A stretch of DNA of 64,000 nucleotides from Lutraria lutraria (GCA_964023205.1 OZ026833.1:4152965-4216964), one strand, 5' to 3'. Counted from the first letter of the stretch, positions 12,267 to 25,653 are shown. Notes: generated from the letters alone by a model not told the origin. Translations and numbers: made by a program.

Positions 12267-13514
12267 ATGTGTGATATCGCACGCAAATTACAGTCCGCTC
12301 TTGCTAGCCAACAGGACTGTGATGTTAAATTACTTTTAAAGTCTGGCGAATGTTTTCAGTGCCATTCATTGATTCTTTCCTTAAGTGGCCAATTTTTTGC
12401 AAGTAAACTGAAAGTTGAGTGGTGTGGACCTGAAACTGTAAAGGAAATATCATGTGATGATTTTCATGATGACTTTGTCATAGGAATGGTAAAGTTCATG
12501 TATGGCGTACCATGTCTGCTTTCAGATGCAAATATTGAATGGTATTTATCTTGTGCAGTGTTTTATTGTGTTGATGAATTTACACAGAAATGTGACAATT
12601 ACATAAATGAAAATATTTCTTGTGATAATGTGTTTAAATTATTACGTATTGCTGATGCTAATGCTAGAGATGAATGTGTATTATCTTGTTCTGAGTTCAT
12701 TGGACATAATTTTGAGAGCTGCTTGTTTGATGATGGAGAATTTTGTCAATTATCGCCAGATTTAGTCCTTTCAATTGTGAAGCATGTATCATTAAATGTA
12801 CATGAGGAATTTCTCTTCTCCTGTTTGATTTCGTATGCTGATGTTAAGGACAGTGATGATATTTTCTCATTATGTGCAGGTTCTATAAGATTCACCTCTA
12901 TGACATTGGAATATTTTGTTTCCCAATGTGCTTTGCGGAAATTTTTACCTGAAGAGGTGGAGAAACAGATCTTACTCTATTTGTCATCTTTGCAGTTTTC
13001 AGCAATTGATATTCCAGGCATTTGTTTGCCTTCGAGGAATGTTGCTTTAGACTGTGATATTTTTGTCCCTAGAGTTCAAAATATTTCTGCCAGTGCTACA
13101 TGGCAGTCAAATCCACTTAATGGTGATAGAATACAGTTTCAGTGTAGCAGTGCTATGAAGCTGAAAGCTGTTGCTGTTTATGGCTTAAAATCATCGTCTG
13201 TATTTTACAACTTGTCAGTACATGAATCTTCTACTGGACAGTCCATAAGTCAGTGTTATTGCAGACTTCATTTTTCTGAAGATGAGCTTTTCAGATATAT
13301 TCGCCTGAAAAAGTGTCTTCCTCTAGAATCAAATACATTGTATACCTTGGTTCTTACCAGTAAAAATACATCTACTTTTTTTGGAATAAAGTGTTTATCA
13401 TCCATGATGACTGAGAAAAATGAAGAAGTTGTGAAAATAACATTTGAAAATGCACCATGTGGTTCTTCATCCATAGAAAGTGGCCAGTTTCATGGTCTGT
13501 TATTCTGTAGTTAG
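12267..13514 (+). CDS. BTB-BACK-PHR domain protein carried inside the transposon
   Basis: A complete 415-residue single-exon frame. Residues about 10-115 form a BTB/POZ domain (DCDVKLLLKSGECFQCHSLI, then a region ending in MVKFMYG). About 125-235 are a BACK-like helical region, and about 275-415 resemble a PHR domain (NGDRIQFQCSSAMKLKAVAV, final SGQFHGLLF). This order is that of the BTBD1/2/3/6 family, Cullin-3 substrate adaptors that select proteins for ubiquitination. An acceptor-like TTAATCCAG sits two bases before the ATG, so a 5' untranslated exon may lie in the inverted repeat. The gene starts about 200 bp inside the left inverted repeat, so its promoter probably lies within the repeat. 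Its position inside exact transposon boundaries makes it cargo or an element function rather than a resident gene. Domain identification is confident; role in the element is unknown. Confidence 0.85.
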   Translation: MCDIARKLQSALASQQDCDVKLLLKSGECFQCHSLILSLSGQFFASKLKVEWCGPETVKEISCDDFHDDFVIGMVKFMYGVPCLLSDANIEWYLSCAVFYCVDEFTQKCDNYINENISCDNVFKLLRIADANARDECVLSCSEFIGHNFESCLFDDGEFCQLSPDLVLSIVKHVSLNVHEEFLFSCLISYADVKDSDDIFSLCAGSIRFTSMTLEYFVSQCALRKFLPEEVEKQILLYLSSLQFSAIDIPGICLPSRNVALDCDIFVPRVQNISASATWQSNPLNGDRIQFQCSSAMKLKAVAVYGLKSSSVFYNLSVHESSTGQSISQCYCRLHFSEDELFRYIRLKKCLPLESNTLYTLVLTSKNTSTFFGIKCLSSMMTEKNEEVVKITFENAPCGSSSIESGQFHGLLFCS

Positions 13515-15108
13515 CCTGTTAGGTTCCCTGCAGGGTTGCTTATAGACTTTAGATGTCCTTGCATTTTAGCCTGATGTATCAAAAAAAGAAAAATTATAAA
13601 CGCCTTGATTTTATCAAGGAATTGTAATTATATGCATTCATGGAATCGCAAAACTTCTGTATTTGCAGTAATAAGTAATCAAATCCTGCAGAAGCGACAC
13701 ATGAATCAATTTTTATGCAGACCCAAGCACTACGTTTTTCAACATCTGCAATGAATTTGTTAATTAAACTAGATCCTGATTCATGTTGCAGAGTAGTCTA
13801 TATTAGTTCAGTTGCCATGAGTGCTTTCGTTGGTTTCAATACTTTGATAAAACATTTGGAGAATCTGTCTGACTACAATATTGCAATATTTTAATGAACG
13901 CAACCAACCCATTTCCATGATGGGAACTTTTAGTCATTAAAAGTGAATTACTGTGTAAGATCTCTAGTTATCAGAATTCTTTGTTGATATTTCTGTTTTC
14001 CGCATTTCAAAAACGAGGGAGTAAACTGTATATTGTTAAAAAAAATGCTTAGCCCATGGTAGGGAGGTCTGTTAATTAGACTGTTCGTAACCAAACCTTG
14101 TCCAACCAATAATTACAGAACATTTCATACTAAGATTCTCAGATTTGGTATGGAGGTTTGTCATCGCATGTAGATGACCCCTATTCAATTCAAGTTCAGT
14201 AGATGATAGGACAAGGCCTAACTATCCAATCCTTACTATTGGCCTCCACTGTAGAGTCTTTCCTTTCGTAACAGAGGCCGGAATTCAGTGACTGTCCAAT
14301 TGCAAAAAAGCAATTTTTCTCCCAACTTTTGGAAAAAAATCACCAAAAATACAATGTTTTGTACAAAATTTGTGTTTGAATTTCCCAAAATGCAAAGGCT
14401 AATGCCCCTTCTCATTTTTTGGAAAAAGGCCCTCTTTGAGGGGGCATTCACATTTTTTTTTATTTGTTGTTTCTGGAAGTTTGAATCCGGGATTTGGTCT
14501 TTGAATTTGGAAAAATATATTATTTTCTATTTTGAATATGACCGGAAATTGCTAGAAAATAAGACCCCCAAAAACCTGATTTATTGTTACATGTATATTC
14601 CTTCTATTTAAGCATAGTAAATACCCCAAATTAATTCATTTTAGATAAATCCTTTATCAAAACTGCAGCTGGTTAATTGCTTGCATTGTTAAACTTGTCT
14701 CAGTCATCTTCAGAAATTCAATGTATGTTCTAACCTTTAAATATGTTATTTGCCTATGAGACAATTGGATAAATATCCTTGGACAACTTCTTGACATTTT
14801 TGGAACATAATGAAGCTGGCCAGTCCTGTTTAACAAATTGTACACAAATCATGTAGCCAAGAACAATCAACTACATATATCCTTTTGCCAGACACAACTT
14901 GATCAGTCTTGAAACCTCAGAGTAACATAATACATGTGTAAGGCATTTTTACACAGCAGGGACCCTAAAACAGTGCATGTTTTATTCTAAGATGGCATTG
15001 CATATCAATGATGAACTTCAATCCAGGTCAATGTGCTCATGATGTGGAACAATCGTGGACATATTTATTGTATTTTAGTGGAATTTGCTGGAAAGTGCTT
15101 GTGTTATA
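13515..15108. other. Non-coding interior of the element
   Basis: No gene is supported. A stretch at about 14150-14620 (phased poly-A/T, 'AACTTTTGGAAAAAAATCACC') is open in both strands for about 100 codons but shows no protein character and looks like a dispersed repeat. Confidence 0.5.
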
Positions 15109-18100
15109 ATGGTATCTGAAGGTATGTTAATGATTAAGATATGTATATACAGTAATTAATGTTCATTTTCTTTGTACAACTTATACTTATAATAATTTAA
15201 TATTAATTAGTAAAAAATACATAGGACAACTTTATTTCTTAGGTATATTTATTCTTGTTTTGAATTATAGAAAGTACTTCGCGATGAAACTGCCGGTATC
15301 ATGTTATTTCTTTTTCTTTATGTCTGATGATAGGTAAATGAGCAATCATTGAGAAAAGAACAAAAGTGTCAACAGTTTGCATTTCCTGTCTTGGAGATAG
15401 TATTCATAGAATATTCCAATTATTTTCAGAAGTTACAGAAGTCATTAGACATTACTTTCGCCAGGGCTACCCCTATAGACTCATTCATTATCTATTAGAA
15501 AGCAGACACCAGTGCAAAATAAGGTATGGTACCTACTTGATGTTATGTCCTTGAAATATACTTCTGAACTTGTCCTTGCTCACTGTTTCCTTGTCACCTT
15601 AGGACCAGCATACTCTTTATGATAGCAGAATACTATTTTTCTGAATGAGTTTATGTCAACATTCGTGTCTTTGTGCTAATTGATAACTTACTGTTGTAGT
15701 TTAAAATGTTGGGAAAAATGCATATAAACTTTCATCCGATGTTTGGTTTGCGACAATTCTATATAATTCCTTTGTCTTCTGTACGTAATGGCTAGCCACA
15801 AACGACTCAGTGACTTGGAACTCAGATGCGTGATAGCATCCAACAAGAGTTTTGTAAGAATGATCCTTGTTAATTTGTTAGTTCAGAAATTATAAAACAG
15901 ATAAAATTATCATATTGTTTTGAAGTTTAATATACCACTTATGTTTAACTTGTATTGCTGTATACTATAATTTGACAGTTTCAGTTATCTACAGAAGAAA
16001 GTCATACCCTCATTAGGGTTAAAAAGAAGAGGAACACTCCCAGCAAATATTGATAATATATTTAAAATTTCTATGGCAAGTATAAATTAAATATGCTTAA
16101 TCTACTGAATATAGCTGTGGCTAGGCATGTTTTAAATATGTCATATCTGACTGTACTAAATGCCATGCAGCAAAGGAAAAAAATAATCTAGAGGAGATGC
16201 CAAGCAAGTGTAGACCTAGTTGTACAGAAACATTGTTTATGTCTTCTCATGGCTTCTTGATGCCAAATTGGAAGTGGTAAAACAACTATATTTCAGGGAT
16301 GTCAATAGAGCCAAATTTAAAATCCTCAAAATCATAAGTATGCAGCAGACCATTTTGGTCATTCATGAGGCTTTCAAACATGTTGTGTGCATATTAATAT
16401 ATATACTTATGTTGAGAAAAATCTGCAGAGCACATTAAATTGACCATAGCTTTACCATTTCTTGAGATATTTTTTTATGAAGTAATTCATAGCTCGATTA
16501 TTTTTGGCCAGATAATATTAAGAAAAAAATGGATTCAGATTTATCTTGAAAATTCTTCATGCACAAAATTATTCAACTGAAAAAGAAACAAGTAATTAAG
16601 GAAAAGAAAATGACTAACAAAATAAAACTAAGCTGTGAAACCCCACTTAATTTATTTACTTAACAACATGCTAAAGTCAATTTATCTTTGAGCAATGGAA
16701 GAGTCAGTTTAGCCATATATTGTACACTTTGATGTTTTCAAAAATAAATTTCAGCTATAAAATCAAATCTTTTTATTACAGATTGAGATTAATAATGGTG
16801 TTGGTGGTGCTGAACAGTTGCGTAGAACATTATCAGTAAAGTATAACTTGCAAATAGCGAGGTAAGTGAAACAAGATGTGTTTCAAAAACACCATGACCC
16901 CCTCCGGGTTTAACTTGAAAATGCACAAAATAAACAAAGGGCCATAATTCCATCAAAAATGATCGAATCACAAAACCTGGAATGTGCGGGGATTCTTGGT
17001 GACAACAAGTCTGTGAATGTTTCGTCAAAATCCCATGAAAAATGTAAGAGTAGTATACTAAAAAAAATGTTGGAATTTTTTTAAACACAATGACCCCATG
17101 ACCTTTGACCTACTGACCTGAAAATGCACAGGTCCTGTAGAGGTTGTCTTGAAGAACCTACATATGAAGTTTGATGAATGTAGGTGCAAGTGTTTTGATT
17201 TTATAGACAAGGTTAAAGTTTGGTACAGACAAATAGACAAACAATAGACCAAAAACAATATGCCCCTATCTATCGATGGGGGGGGGGGGGGCATAAAAAG
17301 CACCTCATTTCTTGTGATATAATACATAATGCATTAAAAGCAATTAGCTTCTTCAGTTTCTTTTTCAGCCACATTAACTTTTTTATGCATTGAGATGAAT
17401 GCAGTACTGAGGTTGAAATACATCCGAGCATAATTGTTAGCTATGCTGACCTTCAGTGTGTTGTGGTTTTTTATATTCTTAAATCATGATCATGGGGTCA
17501 GGATTGGCCAAACCCTGCTTCTTTTGCATAAGCTTACTTGGGAAATAAGTTTTCTTCTCTTAAACCATTTTGTCTCTTGTTTTATTTATGAAGTTTCAAA
17601 TGTATAAAGAAATACTTAATACATATCATGTCTGTTTTGGAAACAGAAATCTTCGTTTAGATGTAAAATTACCAATACATAATACTTAAGACATTGTGTC
17701 TTTATAGTTTGTCATGAATTAAGTAAAATGATTATGAACATTATCCTTGCTTATTATGACATTGATCAGCTTTCTTTAAGTGGTAGGAACATATTACATG
17801 AATGTAACATTTTTCAACGGCATTACTTCAAAGTCTGTTAATACAGGTGTACTTTTTGAGAAATACATGTGCATGATCCTCTTTTCAGAAAGTTAAGTAG
17901 AGAACTGGTTAGAGCTCTAGATCCTGTGGGTTTGGAAAGAAGAAAAAAGCATCGTCTAAGACGACGTCAATACATCTCCAAGGTATGAAACTTTAAAATT
18001 TTAATTAGTGTTATATTTGTCAAAAGGCACGAGCACTGCAGGTTGAAATTTTATCGGTCAAACACAACATTTTACCAGTAAATAGAATGTTTATTTTCAT

Positions 18101-21100
18101 TCACTATTGGTTGCAATCAATGAACTTGTTTTTAGGTAATTTTATAACATGCTATGACTCAATAAATAATCTATTCATTTGTAACATGTATGAAAGCTTT
18201 TGGCAATTAAACACAACTTTAATGTTGTAATATGCTGTAGTTCCCTTGAGGACACATTAAATTAGTGGTAAATTAGATATTAATTCAGAATTGATCTCAG
18301 CGATATTTAAATAAAATAGATTGTACAATATTTTTTCAGGGCCCAAATTACACCTGGCATCTAGGTTTGTTTGCTTTTTTTCAAATTGTAACTGTAGAGT
18401 ATATAATACACCATGTCATTCAATTATAGATTCGACTTCAACACACTTTTAGGCGATGTTCACTTAGTTTGCACCAATTTTCATGAGTTCTTATCCAGTT
18501 ATGAAGGAACATGATTAATAATCGGATCTTTACAGTCACATTTAAACATCTTATGAACATTTCTTGACACATTATTTGCTGATTTGCTGCCTTTGAGTGT
18601 AATATTTGATTATACTAAGCATAGTTGTGGTGTATCTGGAGAAGAATTTTAAGTATATCTTGATCAGAACACAGACAAACTGGCAGATTCTATGTAGAAT
18701 GGGAACTCAATATAATGTATTTGTTGTGACATGTCTTTATAGTACTTCAAAGTTTAATACAGTTGTAAGTTCTCATTTCAATTTTTTTGCAGATGGTTAT
18801 GACAAACTGGCACCTTATGGGATTTACATTCATGGCTGTATAGATGGGTAAACGAAATTACTAAAGTAAATTTATGTAAAATATGCATCTCAATATATCT
18901 TCATTTAAAAGAATAGTATCGACAAAGAAACTCTTTCAATATCTAATATACCATTAACAGTTTGTCATTCATTATTTTTCTGATGTATACATCCTTGATT
19001 TTTCATGTGGACATGATCCTTTAAAGTTTAGGCATAATAAAGTATTGTGATATTAAAAAATCACATTTTTTCCAGCTCGTCTTTACCTTAAATTTTTAAG
19101 AATTTAATTTCTTTCTGCTTTTACATACTTTTAGATTCAGTAGGAAAGTGATATGGCTGAAAGCTGCAGTAACAAACAAAAGACCAGAAGTGGTAGGACA
19201 ATACTTTCTGGAAGGAGTGTTAAATGAGGGAGGTAAGTGTCACTTTATGTGTATTTAAACGTAATGATGCAATTTTTATGTGAAAACGGACTAAAATTCT
19301 TCATGTCTCTTGCTTGTAATTTGAAAAGGACTACTAGTATATTATTGTTAGACTGTTAGAGCTAAAGACAATTATAGTACTGTAAACCAGGTCACTTGCA
19401 CCTCAAGAAACTTTTGCATTTTTATGCACCTATTTTATGCATATTCTTGGCATTAAACCTTCGCAGATTTGAGGACACCCCGAATCCTGTAAAACAAAAC
19501 ACGTTTTGAATGAAATGTATACTTTGAATAGCATGACACAGCATTACAATATACCTAACATTAATTTGCCTGGTCAGTGGTCATGGTGTTTGAGTGAAAA
19601 TATTGTTTGAGAAGTTTCGGGCTAGTTGCTGTTGATTAGACTTGCTTGAATATTGGTATTAGTGGTTTGTTTGGCAAGATACATAGTTTTTTGTGACACA
19701 AAAGTCAAACATAGATGATGAAAATTAATGACAAAAACAATAAAACCTGTAACTGCCAACCTTATTCAAAGTATGTTATTCATACCTTGATTGTAAACGT
19801 GTCAAATGTTTACCATTATCACACTGAATAAGCAAACTGTTGCAGCTTTCAAGACAATCTTTGTAGGTACTAATTTTTTATGTTTTATGACAAGACAGTG
19901 GCTCATGGCATTTTATTTTTGCCAACTTAAAATGTGCAAATGGATATCCTGGTTTACAGTACTGTCTTTTGCATGGTTGTTATGAGTTGAAGTTTCTTTT
20001 AAGGATTTCCAAAAAGGCTAAGAGGAGACCACGGAACAGAAAATGGCTTAGTAGCTAGAATTCAGAGGGAGGCCTTGGATAATGAGCAAGCTTTCCGATA
20101 TGGGAAATCAACATCTAATCAAGTATACTTACTTATCGGTTTGCCGTTGCATTACTGGTTTTAAGTACATTTATGCAATAACTCTTGCACTTACTTCATA
20201 ATCATGTTAGCTTAGGTTTTTATGGGCTTTATTAAGGCTATGATAGGTTCGAGTCATTTAAACATAGGTGCAAGTAAAGCCAGAAAACCAGTATTTCATT
20301 TAAGCAAAGCTGCAGTATTGTAGTAAATGTTTCGTTACTTTGGTCTGGTCAATTAATACATTGCATCGACATATAAGAAAATAACTTGACATAATTGTTC
20401 ACCAACATTAACACGGTGTGCAGTATATAAGACAAAGATCAAACATAAAAAATGAGTGTCATACACATTTTCTTGACTGTATCTCCCGTTACAGACCTTG
20501 CCTGTGCTGTATATCCCTTAAGCATATTTGAAAATGACTTGGTCTAATACAATGAGCTGATGTTGTCCTAGGCAACAACCAGATCCACAGGTCAAAATTA
20601 CACTTTCGGTTCAATGTATTCTCCTCTGGGCTGTACCTTCTGTTTGCTTTCAAGAATTTTGATATTATTTGGTATAAAAGTTAACCTGAATTAGGTAATG
20701 CATTATGAACATAGTTCAAACGCCAAGGTCGCAAGCTTTCTTAACAGTGGGCTCAACATGTTGCCCATAGGCTTTTAAATTTTTACTGGTCTTGTTAAAG
20801 CTTTTGAACTAACTTTAATACAATAAAACTGTTAAAATTAAGATTCATGTTTTTCCATTTGTTTGGTAGCGTATAGAGAGATGGTGGGGTTACCTCAGGA
20901 ACTCTCGCTCTGATTATTGGATGCATAATTTCAAGGTATCAGCATTTTGATTTTGTTACATATACACATATATCTAAGATTTTTGGTTTATAGTTCTGTA
21001 GTCCATACCCACCTTAGAAGATGGAGCATTTTGCTAAACCTTATTTCTATTTTCCTAATGGTTGCCTGCAGGCTTGAATTTATTACGGATTCAGTTAGAA

Positions 21101-22268
21101 AACAAGCTCATGATGAATGTGAAAATGCTGTTTAACAAGAACGAGACCCTCCCTCCCCAACTTAGGCTGCTAGAAATAGAATAAAAGTTTGTAAAAGTCT
21201 AACTCATGGTAATGCAGAATGTCAATATATAGTTATAATGTATGTGCATGAGCATTATCTTTAACAGAAATAGTTTTAAAATAAGAAGACAAACATCTAG
21301 ACAATCAATTTTTATAAGGAAAACATTTTCGTCAGACCAATAGATTGCAATATTTTATCATTTATCACATGTTTATAATGTTATTTCAGCTTTTACTTGA
21401 GAGTGATTTATTCATGAAAGAAAATCCTTTGCACAGGTATGATTTCTTTAGATGCTAGTTGCTGTCAAGTGTATTAATGTAATATTACTAAATGTTACAT
21501 TGAAAATGCTGTTTGCAAACATTGCAAACCATACAAGATAATGATTTCAAAGAAATAAAATACAAGTCTTCCTCACAACTGTATGTATTGTATTTAAAGA
21601 GAAGTGTGCTTTTTATCTAGAATTTATACCCTGAGAAAAAGTTAGTTTCAAACAGAATGTTTATATATTACTATTACTTCTTAGGATGTGCCTACAGTAC
21701 TCCTTCCTCCCATTCATCCAAAGACAGTTGGATGAGATCAAGCATCTGTGGAATTCGCACAAAATTAGAAATCAGAAGCATGGTGACGTGTTGTCTGGTA
21801 TACCTGATGTGCTTTATTCGCAAACTGAATTATATGGTATATGAAATAATTATTATCTTCAGAACACAGATTCATATTAATTGATAAAGTATATCTTTAA
21901 AGTAGCCAATGAAGTGCACCCCTCCCCTCCATCCGTTCCATAACTGAACAAAATTACAAATGACCATGGTTTTTGTTCACATGCCATCTAACTACTCTGG
22001 ATAGGGTGATGTTGAAAGTAGACAAGCTGGAGTATTTTCATTCTGATTTTTCTTATTTTTAGGAGTACAGAATTACATTAATGTGGTGCCAGATGCTGTT
22101 ACACAGCAATATATACAGCAGTGCACCAATAGCTTTCTTAATTTGGATGAGGACTTTTGTACTGTTGTGGAAGATATCATACTTTCAATAGGACTTCCTG
22201 ACCCTGAAGACATTGAAACATTTGAAGATGCCAAGTGTCTTTATATTGTTCTTACAGATCTTTTGTAG
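15109..22268 (+). CDS. DDE integrase-core transposase, 13 exons, intact
   Basis: Predicted transposase of the 29-kb element. Exons: 15109-15121, 15430-15523, 15979-16075, 16782-16861, 17889-17982, 18340-18364, 18793-18847, 19135-19232, 20004-20122, 20870-20935, 21390-21436, 21685-21836, 22063-22268. All junction phases agree, giving 381 residues with no internal stop. Introns are GT-AG except intron 3, whose donor is GC (16076, ATG|GCAAGT). Residues 6-60 look like a helix-turn-helix/HTH_21-like head ending in SLGLKRRG. The catalytic core has D135 in WHLDGYD, D194 in RGDHGTENG and E228 in RIERWW (33 residues between the last two, near the DD35E spacing of retroviral/IS3-type integrases). The acidic tail ends in TAG. 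Proteins of this type are often labelled 'integrase core domain-containing' in fish, cnidarian and mollusc genomes. A poly-A-like AATAAA lies near 22770. Exon 1 (4 codons + 1 base) is the least certain part. Confidence 0.88.
16283..16475 (+). repeat. Dispersed repeat, copy 1 of a pair (other copy about 33630-33800)
   Basis: The two stretches share a series of blocks in the same order and strand: TCAATAGAG/TCATTAGAG, AAATCCT, GACCATTTTGG, AGAGCA-ATTAAA, and TTGCCATTTCTTG/TTACCATTTCTTG. This copy lies in intron 3 of the transposase gene. Confidence 0.6.
16862..17310. repeat. Intronic dispersed repeat ending in a G-run
   Basis: Contains 'CAAAGGGCCATAATTCCATC' like the tandem units at 24957-25600, several 'CATGACCCC' blocks, and ends in 'CGATGGGGGGG' with a run of 14 G at about 17278. 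It looks like a short non-autonomous repeat inserted in intron 4 of the transposase gene. Confidence 0.6.
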
Positions 22269-24860
22269 ATGAAACATTTTATATAATTACCACTACTGAG
22301 GTTCCTTGATTGTCTTATTTAAATTTAGTCATATGAAGTCTGAAAAAGTATGGGTTGTTAAAATTGGGAAAAGCTTTGTGGCTGCAATGCTCTGATGAAC
22401 ACTAACAATCATTTTCCATGATGGCCAAAGCCCATATTGGAATTATGTTTGGACACTTATAGAGAAATTGATCAATATTTTCTAGGTTTTGACAGAAATT
22501 TCATAGTGGGGAATCACATAATTTCCAAGTATATTTTTGTGCTCTGCTTTTATCTTTTCTGTTGCTTCATAAAAGATTCTACAGAATCAAGTTTTATTTA
22601 TCACATGTATAAAAGTTAGCAATAGTACTAGAAAAGTTAGACTAGAAAGTTTTGCTTATAGCAAATTTTGGATAGCTAAGATTCATTTATTTATAAGATG
22701 ACTGTACTTTGTTATGTTTCTGTTTCCAATTTTATTATTTTCTTTTTTTCATAACTGTAGATTTGGTGAAATAAATTTAGTCTTTCTCCAAATTTGTCTG
22801 TTCATTTCTTTTGACAGCATGCTATTGAAGTTTCTTTAATTTCATATGACAAAATTCACATTTTACGTCCACTTGAAGTTCATAACAGTGGTGGATGGTA
22901 TTAGTGATTAGTGCGCAATATCATACTTCAATAAGTATTAACTTTTTATTTCTAAAAAACTAATGCATATTTATGCCCCTTGTCTGGAGACCCGAGTAAG
23001 CCGACTTGTTGATATATTATAGGAGAAATTCCCTATCCAGTCTTAATATAATTATGTTAGACTGGTAGATGTTTATCATTGTCAGAGATGCCTATATCTA
23101 TTTAGCATGCTTTTCTCCAAAGTTGTAAGGTCTTTGTTAGCGATAAGCATAAACCATTAATATGTCTCATGGAAACATCCAATAAAAAAAAAATTGGAAA
23201 CATCCAATGCAAGACATGAATCGAAAATGGACACAAATCATCATGTCTTAAATGTCACTAAGTTGGACATAAAAAAGACAACTGAACTACCCAGATATTG
23301 AACCCAACCTCTCCAGGGCCTCTTGATTTCACAAATACACAGTTGAATTAGCACTAGGTTCTACAATTGAAATGTAACAGTGTTAGGTGCAGTTATTACT
23401 AACATTGAAACTGAAAATGCATTTGTCAGTACTTATTTCTTATTACTTGTTCAGTGATCTATATATAAGGTATAGATTCTCAGTCCATGTGTATATTTAT
23501 GTACATGAAGAGTTTCTTACACATGTATAAGTACAGCTATGTATCGACTACTTTGATAAGCTGTTTATTATTTGACTTGTGTACCTTACACATGCTTTTT
23601 TTAAACCAGTATCCTTTTGATATATTATTGTTTGTGCACACTAAAATTGCACATGATAAAGGTTTAAGAGACTGATAAAAATGTTTTAGACTTAAACTTT
23701 GACTAAAATATAAAAACACTGACATAGCTCTCTTGCAAGAAATACTTTATTATTGATTTAAAGAACTAAATAATAACTCTGATGAATAGGATAAGATACA
23801 TTGATTTTGACAATCTAACACCAAAGCCTACTATCAGTCTTGATATATAAAGAACTTCCAAAAAATAAGAAAAAGTCACATAATTGACATCTGGAGAGAG
23901 AAAAAATATCCTAATGAAGTGAAATATACTTTGCTAAGAAAAATTAAAATCATGAAAAGACTAATTCATCAAAATCTACAACCCTTAATTTTTTCAACTG
24001 ATACAAGACCAGTTCTAATACAGGGAAGATCATTTTACAAGATGTCTTATTTTAAAAATACCTTGGAAACACAAAACATTTAAGGGGTAAAATACTCCTT
24101 GCCCAAATATTTATCTGAAGCCCTAAATTAAGTTCTTCTATAACTATGGCATTCTTTTGACTAACCATTGTTCCATAATAAAGTGGAAAGTGATGCAGTA
24201 CTTGCCTTTGGTTTTAACGGCATAATTATATGATGGCACGTAGGGCCGCAGACTGAGAATTTGCGCTCCAATATGGTATTCATAGGCAATAAATAAACAA
24301 CTCAGATAACCCTGTACCAAATGTAATGCAAATTAACGCCCTTCTGTACAAAAGAACAAAAGTGAACAAAAATACACATGTCTAATGAAAACCTAGGCGT
24401 GCACAGAATGTACAAAAATTATCATTACATGCTTTTCAGATGTGCCAGACTGCAACTTTGTTTAATACAACAAGTACATGGAACACATTTCATTATGCAT
24501 TTAATGCCTGGTATATTTCAACAAAGTCACATTAAACAAATTTAAGGAATGTGTATATTCTTACTTAATTTGTTTACATAAAACTGCACAAATAAGTGCT
24601 ATTTTTGTAAAAAAAAAACATGCATAATATCATTCTATATAAAAAGTTTCAAGACACAGGTCATACATTATAGAGAATTGAACATCATATAGAAAACTGT
24701 AGCATGGAGAGTCTATTCATGATGAAGTTATTGAAATTTAAGTGACCATAGCTAATCCTACATAACAACTGCCTTAAGATACTGGAAAAACTAGAACTAT
24801 CACTAAAGGTGATGAATACCCCCAGATGTGGCATTGACACAGTAATTGATACACTTTACA
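22269..24860. other. Gap between the two converging gene sets; no gene seen
   Basis: This is the 3' space between the plus-strand transposase gene and the minus-strand gene. It is AT-rich with short reading frames only (at most 62 codons, several with overlapping frames on both strands). An AATAAA near 22770 may serve the transposase transcript. Confidence 0.5.
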
Positions 24861-24869
24861 GAGGGAAAT

Positions 24870-25620
24870 GTAATGCATTTTCCATTTTTTAATACCTACA
24901 AATTGTTGCTTAGAAATTTCCTGACCAGTTTCTAAATATTCATTATATAAAAAATAACAAAGAGCCATAACTCATTAAAATTTACTTGGACACAACCTAT
25001 TGTGGACATGCACAACTTGGCAAACTACTTATCACTTCTAAGAAGTTTCACTGAATTCCTGCATGTAGTTGCTGAGAAATGGTACGGACAAAATTTACTT
25101 GTTGTATAAAACAAAGGGCCATAACTCGGTGAAAATTAATCCAAACAAAACCTGGTTATTGCATGCACAACTTGGCTAACATTTTACAACTTCTGTGAAG
25201 TTTCATTGAATTCCTATGAGTAGTTACTGAGATATTGTATATACACTGTATAAAAAACAACAAAGGGCCATAACTCATTGAAAATTTAACCAACCAAGAC
25301 AAGCTTAATGCACAACTAGGCTAACTACTTATCACTTCTGTGAAATTTTATTGAATTCCTGTCAGTAGTCAATGAGAAATGGGACAAAATTTGCCTATTG
25401 TATATACTGCAGAAAAAACAAAGGGCTATAACTCAGTTAATTAATCCGAACAAAAAATGTTTTAAGCATGCACAACAAGGCTTACTACTGATCACTTCTG
25501 TGAAGTTTCATAGAAATCCTGTAAGAAGTTGCTGAGTAATTCTCCGGACAGATTTTGTTTCTACAGACGCACGGACTGACCGACCGACAAGTGTGAATCC
25601 AATATAGCCCCCATATATGA
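24870..25620. repeat. Tandem repeat, about 155-bp units, 4-5 copies
   Basis: The phrase CAAAGRGCCATAACTCA recurs at about 24957, 25110, 25262 and 25418. Each is followed by ATGCACAACTTGGCTAACTAC, ATCACTTCTGTGAAGTTTCA and GAATTCCTG...AGTNGCTGAGA. A partial unit precedes the first. The block ends in 'ACAGACGCACGGACTGACCGACCGAC', typical of the end of the dispersed molluscan-type repeats that also appear at 39820-39900. Confidence 0.85.
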
Positions 25621-25653
25621 GAAGTTTATTTTCAGTACTTTCGTTTTGTCTAT

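Noticed and set aside
12267..13514. BTB-PHR gene as an ordinary resident gene
   Set aside because: It lies inside element boundaries proven by the split flanking gene.
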